Source of the DNA: Flavobacterium sharifuzzamanii
GTDB taxonomy: Bacteria > Bacteroidota > Bacteroidia > Flavobacteriales > Flavobacteriaceae
Length of the DNA stretch: 64,000 nucleotides
Assembly (NCBI RefSeq): GCF_003254585.1
Contig: NZ_QJGZ01000037.1
Coordinates: forward strand, 372,001 to 436,000
Direction of reading: 5' to 3'
Positions 16,570-25,600 of this stretch are shown one piece after another. Both the position numbers and the translations under genes were made by a program. The number at the start of each line of letters is the position of its first letter. The first letter of the stretch is position 1. A model generated the notes under the pieces. The model did no database searches. It was not told the DNA's origin and worked only from the letters and a program-made list of their open reading frames with translations.

Positions 16570-17595
16570 TTGGCTAATAAAAAAAGAAATACCATTTTAT
16601 TTGTCGTTTTGGCTTTAGGACTGTTGCTAATGTTTTTTGCGAGCATTAGTTTAGGATCAGTTACAATTCCTCTAAAAGATGTGGTGGCAAGTTTAACAGG
16701 AGGTCAGGCAACAAAATCGACTTGGGAATATATTATTATTAATTACCGTCTTCCTAAAACCATCACCGCGGTTTTAGCAGGAACAGGACTTTCAATGAGC
16801 GGACTATTGATGCAAACTCTGTTTCGAAACCCACTTGCTGAGCCTTATGTTTTAGGTTTAAGTTCTGGTGCTAGCTTAGGTGTTGCTTTTGTAATTTTGG
16901 GAGCAGGATTTCTGCCTTCATTTTTAAGTGTAATTGCATTGTCTTCTTACGCAATCGTTTTGGCATCTACTTTAGGAAGCACCTTGGTTCTTTTCTTGGT
17001 TTTAATTGTTTCGCAAAAACTACGAAATACAATGGCAATCTTGATCGTGGGATTGATGTTTGGAAGTTTTAGTACGGCAATCGTAAGTATTCTGACTTAC
17101 TTTAGCACGGCTGAACAGCTTCAGAAATTTACTTTTTGGACAATGGGAAACCTCGGAAATCTTTCATGGGCAAACATTGGAATTTTAACTTTCTGTGTTG
17201 GAATCGGGTTACTTTTGAGTGCTAAAAGTATCAAACCGTTAAACGCCTTGCTGCTTGGAGAAAATTATGCCAAAAGCATGGGATTGAATTTTAAACAGGC
17301 TAGATTAATAATTATATTGGCAACCAGTTTATTATCTGGGGCGATCACTGCATTTGTAGGGCCAATTGCTTTTGTTGGTTTAGCAGTGCCTCATATTGCA
17401 AAGCTGACTTTTCATACAAGCAATCATACTATTTTATTTTGGAGTACTTTATTTTTTGGTTCGATAATAATGCTGTTTTGTGATATTGTTTCACAAATGC
17501 CTGGTTATGATGTCACGCTTCCAATAAATGCAGTTACGTCTATTATTGGTGCACCGGTTGTTATTTGGCTGGTAATGAGAAAAAGAAATTTTTAA
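16570..17595 (+). CDS. btuC: FecCD/BtuC family ABC transporter permease
   Basis: A 341-residue permease of the iron-complex/B12 family. Many hydrophobic helices are seen, with family signatures LPKTITAVLAGTGLSMSGLLMQTLFRNPLAEPYVLG (near 53-90) and GPIAFVGLAVPH (near 260). Initiation at the TTG, one base after the btuF stop, is supported by the tight spacing and by the residues that follow (ANKKRNTILF), with no ATG near. It works with BtuF and the ATPase downstream. The 610-bp GxxExxY element separates it from that ATPase. Confidence 0.88.
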   Translation: MANKKRNTILFVVLALGLLLMFFASISLGSVTIPLKDVVASLTGGQATKSTWEYIIINYRLPKTITAVLAGTGLSMSGLLMQTLFRNPLAEPYVLGLSSGASLGVAFVILGAGFLPSFLSVIALSSYAIVLASTLGSTLVLFLVLIVSQKLRNTMAILIVGLMFGSFSTAIVSILTYFSTAEQLQKFTFWTMGNLGNLSWANIGILTFCVGIGLLLSAKSIKPLNALLLGENYAKSMGLNFKQARLIIILATSLLSGAITAFVGPIAFVGLAVPHIAKLTFHTSNHTILFWSTLFFGSIIMLFCDIVSQMPGYDVTLPINAVTSIIGAPVVIWLVMRKRNF

Positions 17596-17632
17596 GTAAA
17601 GTATTACAAAAAAAGCAATATCTTAGTTTTTT

Positions 17633-18242
17633 AAACACATAGATACATAGTTTTAATAGCCGATTAAAGGCGTTTCACTTTTTGCAACAATCATAGTTTT
17701 GCAAGAAAATATAAGACGATGTTCTACTTATAAAAAGACTATGATTACCCAAAAATATTTAGATGAATTAACTTATAATGTTATCGGAGCATGTATTGAG
17801 GTGCATAAGGAAATTGGAAAAGGGTTACTTGAAAATGTTTATCATCAATGTTTGAAAGAAGAACTTAGATGTCGAAATATAATTTTTGTTTCCGAAATGA
17901 AAGTTCCTCTAATTTACAAAGGCAAAGAAATAAACGCAGATTTCAAATGTGATTTATTAGTAGAGAATTGTTTAGTTGTAGAATTAAAAGCAACATCAGA
18001 ATTAAATCCTATATATGAAGCGCAATTAATGACTTATATGAAACTTTTGAAAGCGCCTAAAGGCATTTTGATTAATTTTAATTGTTTTAATATTTTTAAA
18101 GAAGGTCAAAAGACATTTGTAAATGAATATTTCAAATTGTTGCCAAAGTTTTAAGCTCAAAGTCTATGTGTTAATTTACTAGTAAATTTTCAAATAACCT
18201 TTTAAATAAAAAAAAAACAGAAATCTATGTTTCTATGTGTTT
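17633..18242. mobile_element. Element A: 610-bp unit with 18-bp inverted ends, carrying the GxxExxY gene
   Basis: The left end AAACACATAGATACATAG (17633-17650) and right end CTATGTTTCTATGTGTTT (18225-18242) are inverted copies with one mismatch. Inside on the left is AAAGGCGTTTCACTT (about 17667-17681). On the right is CTATGTGTTA followed by the palindrome AATTTACTAGTAAATT (about 18173-18188). The same ends and inner blocks, without a gene, make the three roughly 135-bp copies at 31866, 38373 and 39553. It is inserted between btuC and btuD. No clear target duplication is visible in the A/T-rich flanks. Confidence 0.75.
17741..18154 (+). CDS. GxxExxY family protein (PD-(D/E)XK nuclease-like)
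   Basis: A 137-residue protein with the naming motif G28-LL-E31-NV-Y34, then a PD-(D/E)XK-type core: D71 in FKCDLLVEN, then V-E81-L-K83, and a later QLMTYMKLL helix. These residues fit a nuclease active site, but no activity is established for the family. The start at 17741 (MITQKYLDEL) is chosen over a TTG further up. It sits inside a 610-bp unit with inverted ends shared by gene-less copies elsewhere in the window, which suggests a mobile or repeat-tending role rather than B12 transport. Confidence 0.88.
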   Translation: MITQKYLDELTYNVIGACIEVHKEIGKGLLENVYHQCLKEELRCRNIIFVSEMKVPLIYKGKEINADFKCDLLVENCLVVELKATSELNPIYEAQLMTYMKLLKAPKGILINFNCFNIFKEGQKTFVNEYFKLLPKF

Positions 18243-18256
18243 AAATAACAACCACA

Positions 18257-19036
18257 ATGATTAGAAGTATTTTAAAGACATCAAATTTAAACATTGGATA
18301 CAAATCCAAGAAAGGTGTTACGACTATTGCTGAGAATCTTAATCTTAATCTTGAAGCGGGTAAATTAATTACTTTAATAGGAGCAAACGGAATTGGAAAG
18401 TCAACTTTACTGCGAACGATCACGGGAATTCAGAAACCTTTGTCGGGAAATGTTTATTTGAACGAAAGAAAAATTTCAGATTATCAGCCTTTAGAACTGG
18501 CACAAAATCTCAGTTTGGTTTTGACAGAAAAATTGCCACCAAGTAATCTTTCTGTATTTGAATTAGTGGCTTTAGGTCGACAGCCATACACGAATTGGGT
18601 TGATAAAATGTCTGACGAAGATGTTCTAAAAGTTCAGGAGGCAATGAATTTGACGCAAATCGAACATTTAGCTTCAAAAAAACATTTTCAAATTAGCGAC
18701 GGGCAATTACAAAAAGTTTTAATTGCACGAGCTTTGGCACAAGATACGCCATTAATTATTCTAGACGAACCAACAACGCATCTTGATTTATTGCATAAAG
18801 TTTCATTGTTCAAATTATTAAAGAAACTAACACAAGAAACTCAAAAATGCATCTTGTTTTCGACACATGATATTGATTTGGCTATTCAGTTAAGTGATGA
18901 AATGATTCTGATGACGCCAGAAAGCATAGTTCAAGATCAGCCTTGTAATTTAATTTCGAATGGAAGTTTCAGCAATTTGTTCAAAGATGAACATATTATT
19001 TTTGATGCTGAAAAAGGGAAGTTTATTGTAACTTAA
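18257..19036 (+). CDS. btuD: ABC transporter ATP-binding protein (BtuD/FecE-like)
   Basis: A 259-residue ATPase: Walker A GANGIGKST near 42-50, Q-loop, the signature ISDGQLQKVLIARALAQ (a variant of LSGGQ with ISDGQ), Walker B LIILDEPTTHLDL, and the switch His in STHD. It is the expected partner of the BtuC-like permease and BtuF-like lipoprotein, and supplies energy for uptake across the inner membrane. The inserted element lies between permease and ATPase and may reduce or uncouple co-transcription. It has its own ATG 15 bases after the element end. Confidence 0.88.
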   Translation: MIRSILKTSNLNIGYKSKKGVTTIAENLNLNLEAGKLITLIGANGIGKSTLLRTITGIQKPLSGNVYLNERKISDYQPLELAQNLSLVLTEKLPPSNLSVFELVALGRQPYTNWVDKMSDEDVLKVQEAMNLTQIEHLASKKHFQISDGQLQKVLIARALAQDTPLIILDEPTTHLDLLHKVSLFKLLKKLTQETQKCILFSTHDIDLAIQLSDEMILMTPESIVQDQPCNLISNGSFSNLFKDEHIIFDAEKGKFIVT

Positions 19037-19515
19037 GTTATGCTATTTTCTTTCTTAAATCTATTTCGTTGAACATTCAATACAATACTTAATTCGCTTA
19101 CATCTGTACTTAATTCATTAAGATTGAATTTCATTATTTGACCAGGATCAATGATATAATAAATGAAATAATCTGTAGTGTCATCTTTATAGCCATTATG
19201 TTCTGAAAAAGCTCTTTCGTTTTCGATATTATTCCACGGAATTAAAAGATTATCTCTATACTGAATTCCTTTAGAATTAATTCTAAATTGAATTTCATCG
19301 ATTCTTTTTACAGATTTAATAAGTAGAGGAATTTGAAAAATAAAAAGGAACAATAATGCAGAAAATACAAAAAGTTGGTTTTGCATATAAAAATAAATAG
19401 AACCTGTAAAAGCTCCAATTACTAGGACTGCTCTCACAAGAATTTTCCCCCTCGTGTGATAAATTAAGAATTCTTTAGAATAGCTGAGATTATTTTCATC
19501 AATGAGCGGTCTCAT
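19033..19515 (-). CDS. Hypothetical two-helix membrane protein
   Basis: A 160-residue protein. Residues about 25-75 form two hydrophobic segments. The C-terminal soluble half (RIDEIQFRINSKGIQYRDNLLIPWNNIENERAF) has a strand-rich, PH-like pattern common in Bacteroidota proteins of this size. The ATG at 19515 falls right after the trmL stop, so the two are probably co-transcribed. The 3' end overlaps the end of the convergent btuD by four bases. Family not recognised. Confidence 0.6.
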   Translation of the reverse strand: MRPLIDENNLSYSKEFLIYHTRGKILVRAVLVIGAFTGSIYFYMQNQLFVFSALLFLFIFQIPLLIKSVKRIDEIQFRINSKGIQYRDNLLIPWNNIENERAFSEHNGYKDDTTDYFIYYIIDPGQIMKFNLNELSTDVSELSIVLNVQRNRFKKENSIT

Positions 19516-19516
19516 C

Positions 19517-19972
19517 TTATTTCTTTGAACTAATTTGTCTCTTAGCCTCTCCAACCACAAAAGCAACCGAATTAGCAATATTAAAGCTGCGAATAAGCGG
19601 TGACATCGGAATAGTTAAATGATTTTCGAATCTTGCCATAAATTCTTTACTCAAACCAACGCTTTCTTTACCGAAAACAAGCCAGTCACCATCTTGAAAT
19701 TCGTTTTCTAAATAAGATTTATCAGAATGCGAACTCATCAAAAAAACACGAGAATGATCTGGAATCTGTGCAATCCATTCTTCTACATTTTGATATTCCG
19801 TAACATCAAGATGAACCCAATAATCCAATCCCGAACGTTTTAGATTTTTGTCATTAATCACAAATCCGAAAGGATGAATTAAATGAAGACGGCTTTCTGT
19901 GCCAACACACAATCTGCCAATATTTCCGGTATTATTTGGTATTTCTGGTTCTACAAGAACAACGTTTAACAT
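19517..19972 (-). CDS. trmL: tRNA (cytidine/uridine-34-2'-O)-methyltransferase
   Basis: A 151-residue SPOUT-fold methyltransferase that modifies the wobble base of certain leucine tRNAs. It has motifs VLVEPEIPNNTGNIGRLC at 5-22, LVFGKESVGLSKE near 104, and the knotted C-terminal MSPLIRSFNIANSVAFVVGEA. Length and all motifs are typical. It precedes the small membrane protein gene on the same strand. The gene before it is separated by a TTATGAGTTATGAG repeat. Confidence 0.93.
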   Translation of the reverse strand: MLNVVLVEPEIPNNTGNIGRLCVGTESRLHLIHPFGFVINDKNLKRSGLDYWVHLDVTEYQNVEEWIAQIPDHSRVFLMSSHSDKSYLENEFQDGDWLVFGKESVGLSKEFMARFENHLTIPMSPLIRSFNIANSVAFVVGEAKRQISSKK

Positions 19973-19977
19973 CTTTT

Positions 19978-20034
19978 TTAAGTTATGAATTATGAGTTAT
20001 GAGTTATAAGTTATGAGTTTCTGGAAATTATCTA
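19978..20034. repeat. Direct array of ATTATGAGTT words
   Basis: AAGTTATGAATTATGAG and TTATGAGTTATAAGTTATGAG run in tandem between trmL and the pseudouridine synthase gene. Related sequence, partly inverted, lies at 14873-14968. Confidence 0.6.
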
Positions 20035-20047
20035 ATTGTCACATTAT

Positions 20048-20620
20048 CTAATTATCTAATTGAAAATCGGAAACTTCCAAAACTTCACCTGCTTTTAGGT
20101 TTTGCAAATATACATTTCCTATTCGAACGCGAACAAGACGCAAGGTTGGAAAACCAACTGCAGCAGTCATTTTTCTGACTTGACGAAATTTTCCTTCTCT
20201 TACTGTGATGGATGCCCAAGAAGTCGGGCCATGACGTTCGTCTCTTATTTTTTTGGCTCTCGCTCCAAAATCTGGAATTTCGGTAACAATAGATGCTTTG
20301 CAGCGTTTCGTTTTGTATTTTCCGCCGTGAAGCCCAATTTCGACACCATTTTGTAATTGTTCAATTGCTTCTGGCGTAATTAATCCGTCAACCTGAACGT
20401 AATATTCTTTTTCAACCTTTTTACTTCTTACGAGTTCGCTCATGTTTCCGTCAGTAGTCAAAAGAAGCAAACCTTCAGAATCTTCGTCCAATCTTCCAAT
20501 TGCCATTGTTCCATTTGGAAAATCGTACAATTCGCCCAAAAGCTTTTTCTTTCTTTTTAATTCGTAAATAAATTGGCTTAAATAGCCGTAAGGTTTAAAA
20601 AGAATGAAGTGTCGATGCAT
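20048..20620 (-). CDS. rRNA large-subunit pseudouridine synthase, RluE/RsuA type
   Basis: A 190-residue pseudouridine synthase. The catalytic signature MAIGRLDEDSEGLLLLTTDG (Asp near residue 44), the strand-forming VEKEYYVQVDG, and KFRQVRKMTAAVGFPTLRLVRVRIG are characteristic of the RsuA/RluE branch, which lacks an S4 domain in RluE. The likely target is a uridine of 23S rRNA equivalent to E. coli 2457; the exact site is not readable. It stands alone on this strand. Confidence 0.85.
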   Translation of the reverse strand: MHRHFILFKPYGYLSQFIYELKRKKKLLGELYDFPNGTMAIGRLDEDSEGLLLLTTDGNMSELVRSKKVEKEYYVQVDGLITPEAIEQLQNGVEIGLHGGKYKTKRCKASIVTEIPDFGARAKKIRDERHGPTSWASITVREGKFRQVRKMTAAVGFPTLRLVRVRIGNVYLQNLKAGEVLEVSDFQLDN

Positions 20621-20663
20621 TTTTAATTTTTTGCAAAGATAGTCTCTTTCTTAAAACTAAAAC

Positions 20664-20873
20664 TTATAACTGTTTTTCAGATTTCATTTTTTTCAACCAT
20701 TGGTAAACAAACCAAATCGCAGTTATGACAAAAATGATTATTAAAACAGGATAATAATTTTCGAAAAAAGCATGAAAATAAGTTCCAACAAAAATATAAG
20801 CAGAAGCCATGCAAAGTTTGATTAAGATAAATTCAGAATTGGACCAGCTGGTTTTGATTTTAAAGAAATTCAT
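20664..20873 (-). CDS. Small hypothetical membrane protein
   Basis: A 69-residue protein of two hydrophobic helices joined by a polar turn (FHAFFENYYPV) with a basic C-terminus (LKKMKSEKQL). The start at 20873 (MNFFKIKTSW) is preferred because the longer frame extends into upstream AT-rich DNA with no initiation signal. The pattern KIKTSWSNxEFxxIKL recurs in small Flavobacteriia membrane proteins of unknown role. It is 43 bases before the pseudouridine synthase start on the same strand. Confidence 0.6.
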   Translation of the reverse strand: MNFFKIKTSWSNSEFILIKLCMASAYIFVGTYFHAFFENYYPVLIIIFVITAIWFVYQWLKKMKSEKQL

Positions 20874-21021
20874 AATAATTAAGGTTGTTAAGTTGCTTTG
20901 AATAAAGGTAATAAATAAAAAATCAGATGGCAATTATAAAAGAAAAGCAATGCGAAGTCATAATTTTTTCGCAGTTAGAATTCGTAATATTATAAAGTTG
21001 AATGTAAAAAATAATAATGCC

Positions 21022-21396
21022 ATGGAAACGAATAATTTAGGAACAAAAAAGATAAACGGAACGCAGAAGAATATCGACGAATCTAAAGGAAAAAACGTTT
21101 CGCACGATAAAGAGCTAAAAGATGCAAAAATGAATAAAGAATTGGTAACAGACGCAGACGGAGATAAAAAGATTGTGGAGAGAGCTCGAAACGAGAATGA
21201 AGATATTAATAAAGCACTTCATCAAATAAATCCTGATAATCCTAATGCGAGCCGCGGAGTTGAAACGGAAGAAGAGGCAAATAAAACAGTTGAGAACAAA
21301 GATCGTAATTCTGATATAACACCAAATCGGTATTCAAATTCAAATCCAGAAAGTCATAAAGATCGCGGAAACATGAAATTAGATGAAGATGAATAA
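21022..21396 (+). CDS. Hydrophilic low-complexity protein
   Basis: A 124-residue protein dominated by Lys, Glu, Asp and Asn, with no hydrophobic stretch and therefore largely disordered. The ATG at 21022 (METNNLGTKK) is used; the longer frame upstream has an unlikely composition. Words such as DADGDKKIVERARNENEDINKALHQINPDNP look like a stress-type, KGG-like hydrophilic protein, but no family was recognised. It is followed by 154 bases before the dehydrogenase gene. Confidence 0.6.
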   Translation: METNNLGTKKINGTQKNIDESKGKNVSHDKELKDAKMNKELVTDADGDKKIVERARNENEDINKALHQINPDNPNASRGVETEEEANKTVENKDRNSDITPNRYSNSNPESHKDRGNMKLDEDE

Positions 21397-21550
21397 GATG
21401 CTACGAAATTTTAAATAAAAACAAGTCAATTTAATGCTAAATAACATAAGATTAGCGGTTGGCGTTAATGTTATTGTAAACTCATTTTAAAGTTTTTCTA
21501 ACGGTTGAGATCTTCGTAAATTAGAGGAATCAATTTAAAATATATACAAA

Positions 21551-22303
21551 ATGGCACTTTTAGAAAATAAAGTAGCTTTTGTATCTGGCGGAGGATCTGG
21601 AATCGGACGCGCAGTGGCAAAAGCATACGCTCGAGAAGGAGCAAAAGTAGTAGTAGCTGATATAAATGTAGAACATGGTGAAGAAACCGTAAAAATGATA
21701 AAGGAAAAAGGCGGTGAAGCTTTTTTCATAAAAGGAGATTCGTCGAGTGCAGCCGACAATAAACATATGGTTGAGGTGACAGTTTCTAAATACGGCCGAT
21801 TGGATATTGCCTGTAATAATGCAGGAATGGGCGGGCCGGCAAAACCAACTGGAGAATATGAACCAGAAGCTTGGGATAAAGTTATTGCGCTGAATTTAAG
21901 CGGTGTTTTTTACGCCTGCCGTTACCAATTGGAGCAAATGGAGAAAAATGGGGGAGGAAGCATTGTAAATATTGCTTCAATTCACGGACAGGTAGCCGCG
22001 CCAAATAGTGTTGCATATACAGCGAGTAAACATGGTGTGGTTGGTTTGACTAAAAATATTGCGGTAGAGTATGCACAGAAAAATATTCGTTGTAATGCCG
22101 TAGGACCGGGTTATATCGAAACAGCACTTTTAAAAGATAATTTAAATAAAGAAATGATGCAGGCCGTTGCAGCAAAATCTGCAATGAACCGTTTAGGAAC
22201 CGCAGAAGAAGTTGCTGAATTGGTAGTTTTTCTAAATTCTGATAAATCATCATTTACTACAGGAAGCTATATTATTGCCGACGGTGGTTATACCGCGGTT
22301 TAA
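21551..22303 (+). CDS. SDR family oxidoreductase
   Basis: A 250-residue classical short-chain dehydrogenase. It has the Rossmann motif GGGSGIGRA at 13-21, the cofactor-binding Asp in VVVADIN (NAD preference expected), NNAG near 89, and the catalytic Ser in NIASIHG, YTASK near 157. The residues around the active site resemble glucose 1-dehydrogenase and 2,5-dichloro-2,5-cyclohexadiene-1,4-diol-type subfamilies, but the substrate cannot be read. It is a single-gene transcript with a terminator after the stop. Confidence 0.9.
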   Translation: MALLENKVAFVSGGGSGIGRAVAKAYAREGAKVVVADINVEHGEETVKMIKEKGGEAFFIKGDSSSAADNKHMVEVTVSKYGRLDIACNNAGMGGPAKPTGEYEPEAWDKVIALNLSGVFYACRYQLEQMEKNGGGSIVNIASIHGQVAAPNSVAYTASKHGVVGLTKNIAVEYAQKNIRCNAVGPGYIETALLKDNLNKEMMQAVAAKSAMNRLGTAEEVAELVVFLNSDKSSFTTGSYIIADGGYTAV

Positions 22304-22335
22304 TATTTTTTTAGAGAATACTATTTTGAATTAGT

Positions 22336-22370
22336 AAAAAGCAGTAAGCGAAAGTTCGCTGCTTTTTTTG
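22336..22370 (+). terminator. Terminator after the SDR gene
   Basis: AAAAAGCAG / CTGCTTTTTTT hairpin with an inner CGAAAGTTCG loop, 33 bases after the stop. The remaining 240 bases up to the next gene hold no other recognised feature except a possible -7 box TAAATTTG at 22579-22586, with no well-spaced -33 element. Confidence 0.75.
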
Positions 22371-22613
22371 TTTTTAAATCTGTTTTATTTGTAGGAAACC
22401 TAGCGTTTTCGGGGTTTTCGTATGTTTTAGTTGTTTTGAGGAATGTTTTGTTTTGAGCCTTTTTTATTAGTTTTATTTTATTACATTTAGCATTGTGTTA
22501 AGTTTTGATGAAAAATATGTAGAAAAATATAAACATTAAGTTTATGTTTTTGTAATATTCGCTTAACTTTAAAGACTATAAATTTGAACTCTAAAAACTC
22601 TATTTTTTAACGT

Positions 22614-25600
22614 ATGAAAAAACTTTACTTTTTGCGCCTTTTGGCTCTTTTATGTTTTTTTAGTTGCATTTCTGGAAGTCTTTTTGCCCAGACAATGCCA
22701 ACGCCCCAAACATTACCTGTCAATCAAAAATTTATTGGATTCGCTGCAAACTCTACTACTTATCCGGCTGGTTTTCAAGGTTGGTTGGTAAGTTCAAGCC
22801 AAAATACATCAACTTACAGTACAGCATTATCTGGCGATAGGGCTTTAATAGCTAGCAGTACGGCATTAACTACTAGCGGAAATATCCATAATTTTGATGG
22901 TAAAATTGGTTTTTTAAATACTACTAGTGCAGATTTTGCAATTGGCTTTGCGTTTTCGAGCACTGGTATTACAGGTGTTAGAGTTGAATACGATGCTATG
23001 GTTATAAGAAATCCTTATGATGGAACAGCCAATTATCGTCTTCAAGAAATGGCTTTACAGTATCGAGTTGGAGTTAGCGGACCTTTTATCACTTTACCTT
23101 CAACAGCTTATATTAATAATAGTACAACACCACAACTTACAGCAGTTACTAATCCGTTGGATAATACTGTTAAAAGAATTGGTGTTACATTACCAAGTGA
23201 GTGCGATAACCAAGCAGTGGTTCAAATAAGATGGATTGCAAGATTAGCTTCAGGAACTTCGGGTTCTCGCCAATCTTATGCAATAGATAATATTACTATT
23301 GAAAAAGATATACTAGCTCCAGTTAATAGTTCAGGTTATCCAAAAGCGGCTAATGTTTTAGGATTAAGTTTCGATTTTATTAATAAAATAAATGAAATAG
23401 GAAAAACATACTATGTTTTACTTCCAGGAGGCAGTGCAGAACCAACAGTTGCACAAATAAAAGCAGGACAAGATTCAAATGGAACTGCAGCGTTACAATC
23501 AGGAATTTTTGACGTTACAAATTCTGATCTGGAATATGTAAAAAGTTTTACAGGATTGCCTTTAAGCACTGCATATTCTGTTTTTTCTATCTCAGAAGAC
23601 GTTGTTGGAAATGTTCAAGCATCGGTTAATAAAGTAGATGTTACTACATTAAATGTAATGCCTCCTGCAATTTCTACATCAATTAGCGCATTAAATTTAG
23701 GTGGTACTGAACCCAATTTTGATCCTTTAACAAAAAGCTATCAGATTGGAGCTTCAGATCTTACAGCAAATGTAGTAGTTACTGCGTCAGGGAATTTTAC
23801 TATTTCAAAAGATAATGTAGCATTCTCAACATCTTTGACATTTGTCCCTACTGATTTTGATTCTAATGTAACACCAACAGTGTATGTTAAATTTACTCCA
23901 ACTTCAGTTGGCAGTTTTACAGGTGCAATAACTCATGAAACGACAGGAGGTGTAACGAAGATAGTTAATTTAACAGCTCTTGGAGTAAACCCTTTTGTAC
24001 AAAATTTTGATGATCCAAATGTTTTTGCAAATAGTAAATGGTCACAATATAATGAGGCTGGACCAATAAACAAATGGGCTTATACTAATCAGTCACGTAA
24101 TGTTAACTCTGGAACTGGAGCTGTTTTAATGAACGGGTATTCAGATTCTGGAGCAAGTAAAGATTGGCTAATTTCTCCAAGACTACGTTTAGATGGTTTT
24201 ACTCAAATTCCGTTATTATCTTTTTATTCTCGTCAATTTTATGATGGGCCATCTTTAAAATTAATGGTTTCAACCAATTATGATGGAGTAAGTGACCCAA
24301 ATACAGCAACATGGACACCACTTGATGGTAAATTTCCTGGAAATACGGGTACTTATGCAAAATCTGAATTTATAAATTTAACAGCTTATAAAACAGATCA
24401 TACCTATTTGGCTTGGGTTTACGAAACTACTTCTGGCGGACTTGATAATGCAGCAGAATGGTCTTTTGATGACTTTGCTATCATTGATGAATCAAAATAT
24501 GTGGATTCTAATCCGCGTTTAGATTTTGCAGATGTAAGTCCAAATACGGTTTCTTCAAGTCAGTCTTTTGTTTTTAATGCGGCTGGTTATGGAGATATCA
24601 CTATTGCTGCTCCGGCTTCTTACGAATTATCATTAGATAATATTTCATTTGGATCAAGCATTACAGTTGCTGCTGCAGATGCTGAAGCAGGAAAAACTGT
24701 TTATGCAAGATTTGTACCAACAGCGAAAGAACCAACAATTTCTGGAGCATTAAAGATTACAGGAACATCACTAAACAAGCAAATTGGCTTATTTACAGGA
24801 TCATCTATTCTAAAGGTAGATACTTTTGATATAGTAACTTATAACTTAGAGTTTTTTGGAACTGATGTTAAAGATAAAACTGGTAAAGAATTTGGACCAA
24901 CAAATGATGCGTTGCAAATAGAAAACGTGGCCAAAGTAATGAACAAATTAAACGCAGATGTTTATGTAGTTCAGGAAGTTTCTGATGATCCGTCAATTGA
25001 TGCTTTAATTCAGAAAATTAATATCAATGGAAAAACATTTGATAAAGTAGTTTCAACTTCTTGGTCTTATTCATTTCAGGCTCTAGACCCATATTTCCCG
25101 CCTCAAAAATTAGTAGTGCTTTATAATACGCAAACTATAACTGTAAAAAGTACAAAAGTATTGTTTAAAGATTTGTACGATCAAATTCGCTTAAACACTG
25201 TGGTTTTACCAGGTTATCCGGGAACAGATACTCCACAAGAAAACGATGATAGTTTTTTCTCATCAGGGCGTCTTCCTTTTTTGGTTCAAGTTGAAGCTAA
25301 TATTGGTGGAATTAAAAAAGAAATTAACTTAATTGATCTTCATGCCCGTGCGAATAGCGGAACTGATATTTCAAAATACAATCAACGCAAGTATGATATT
25401 GACTATTTAAAAGATGCGCTAGATGCTGAATATCCAGATGCGAATTTAATTCTTTTAGGAGATTTTAATGATGATGTAAAAGCTTGGGTTGGAAATGCAA
25501 GTACAGCTTCTTCTTATAAGAAATTTGTAGATGATACTACTAATTATAATGCTTTAACATTAGGAATTAGTCAGGATGGAGCTTATAGTTTTTTAAGTTC

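Noticed and set aside
18240..18256. Target-site duplication around element A
   Set aside because: Flanks are runs of A and T. A short duplication cannot be told from base composition.
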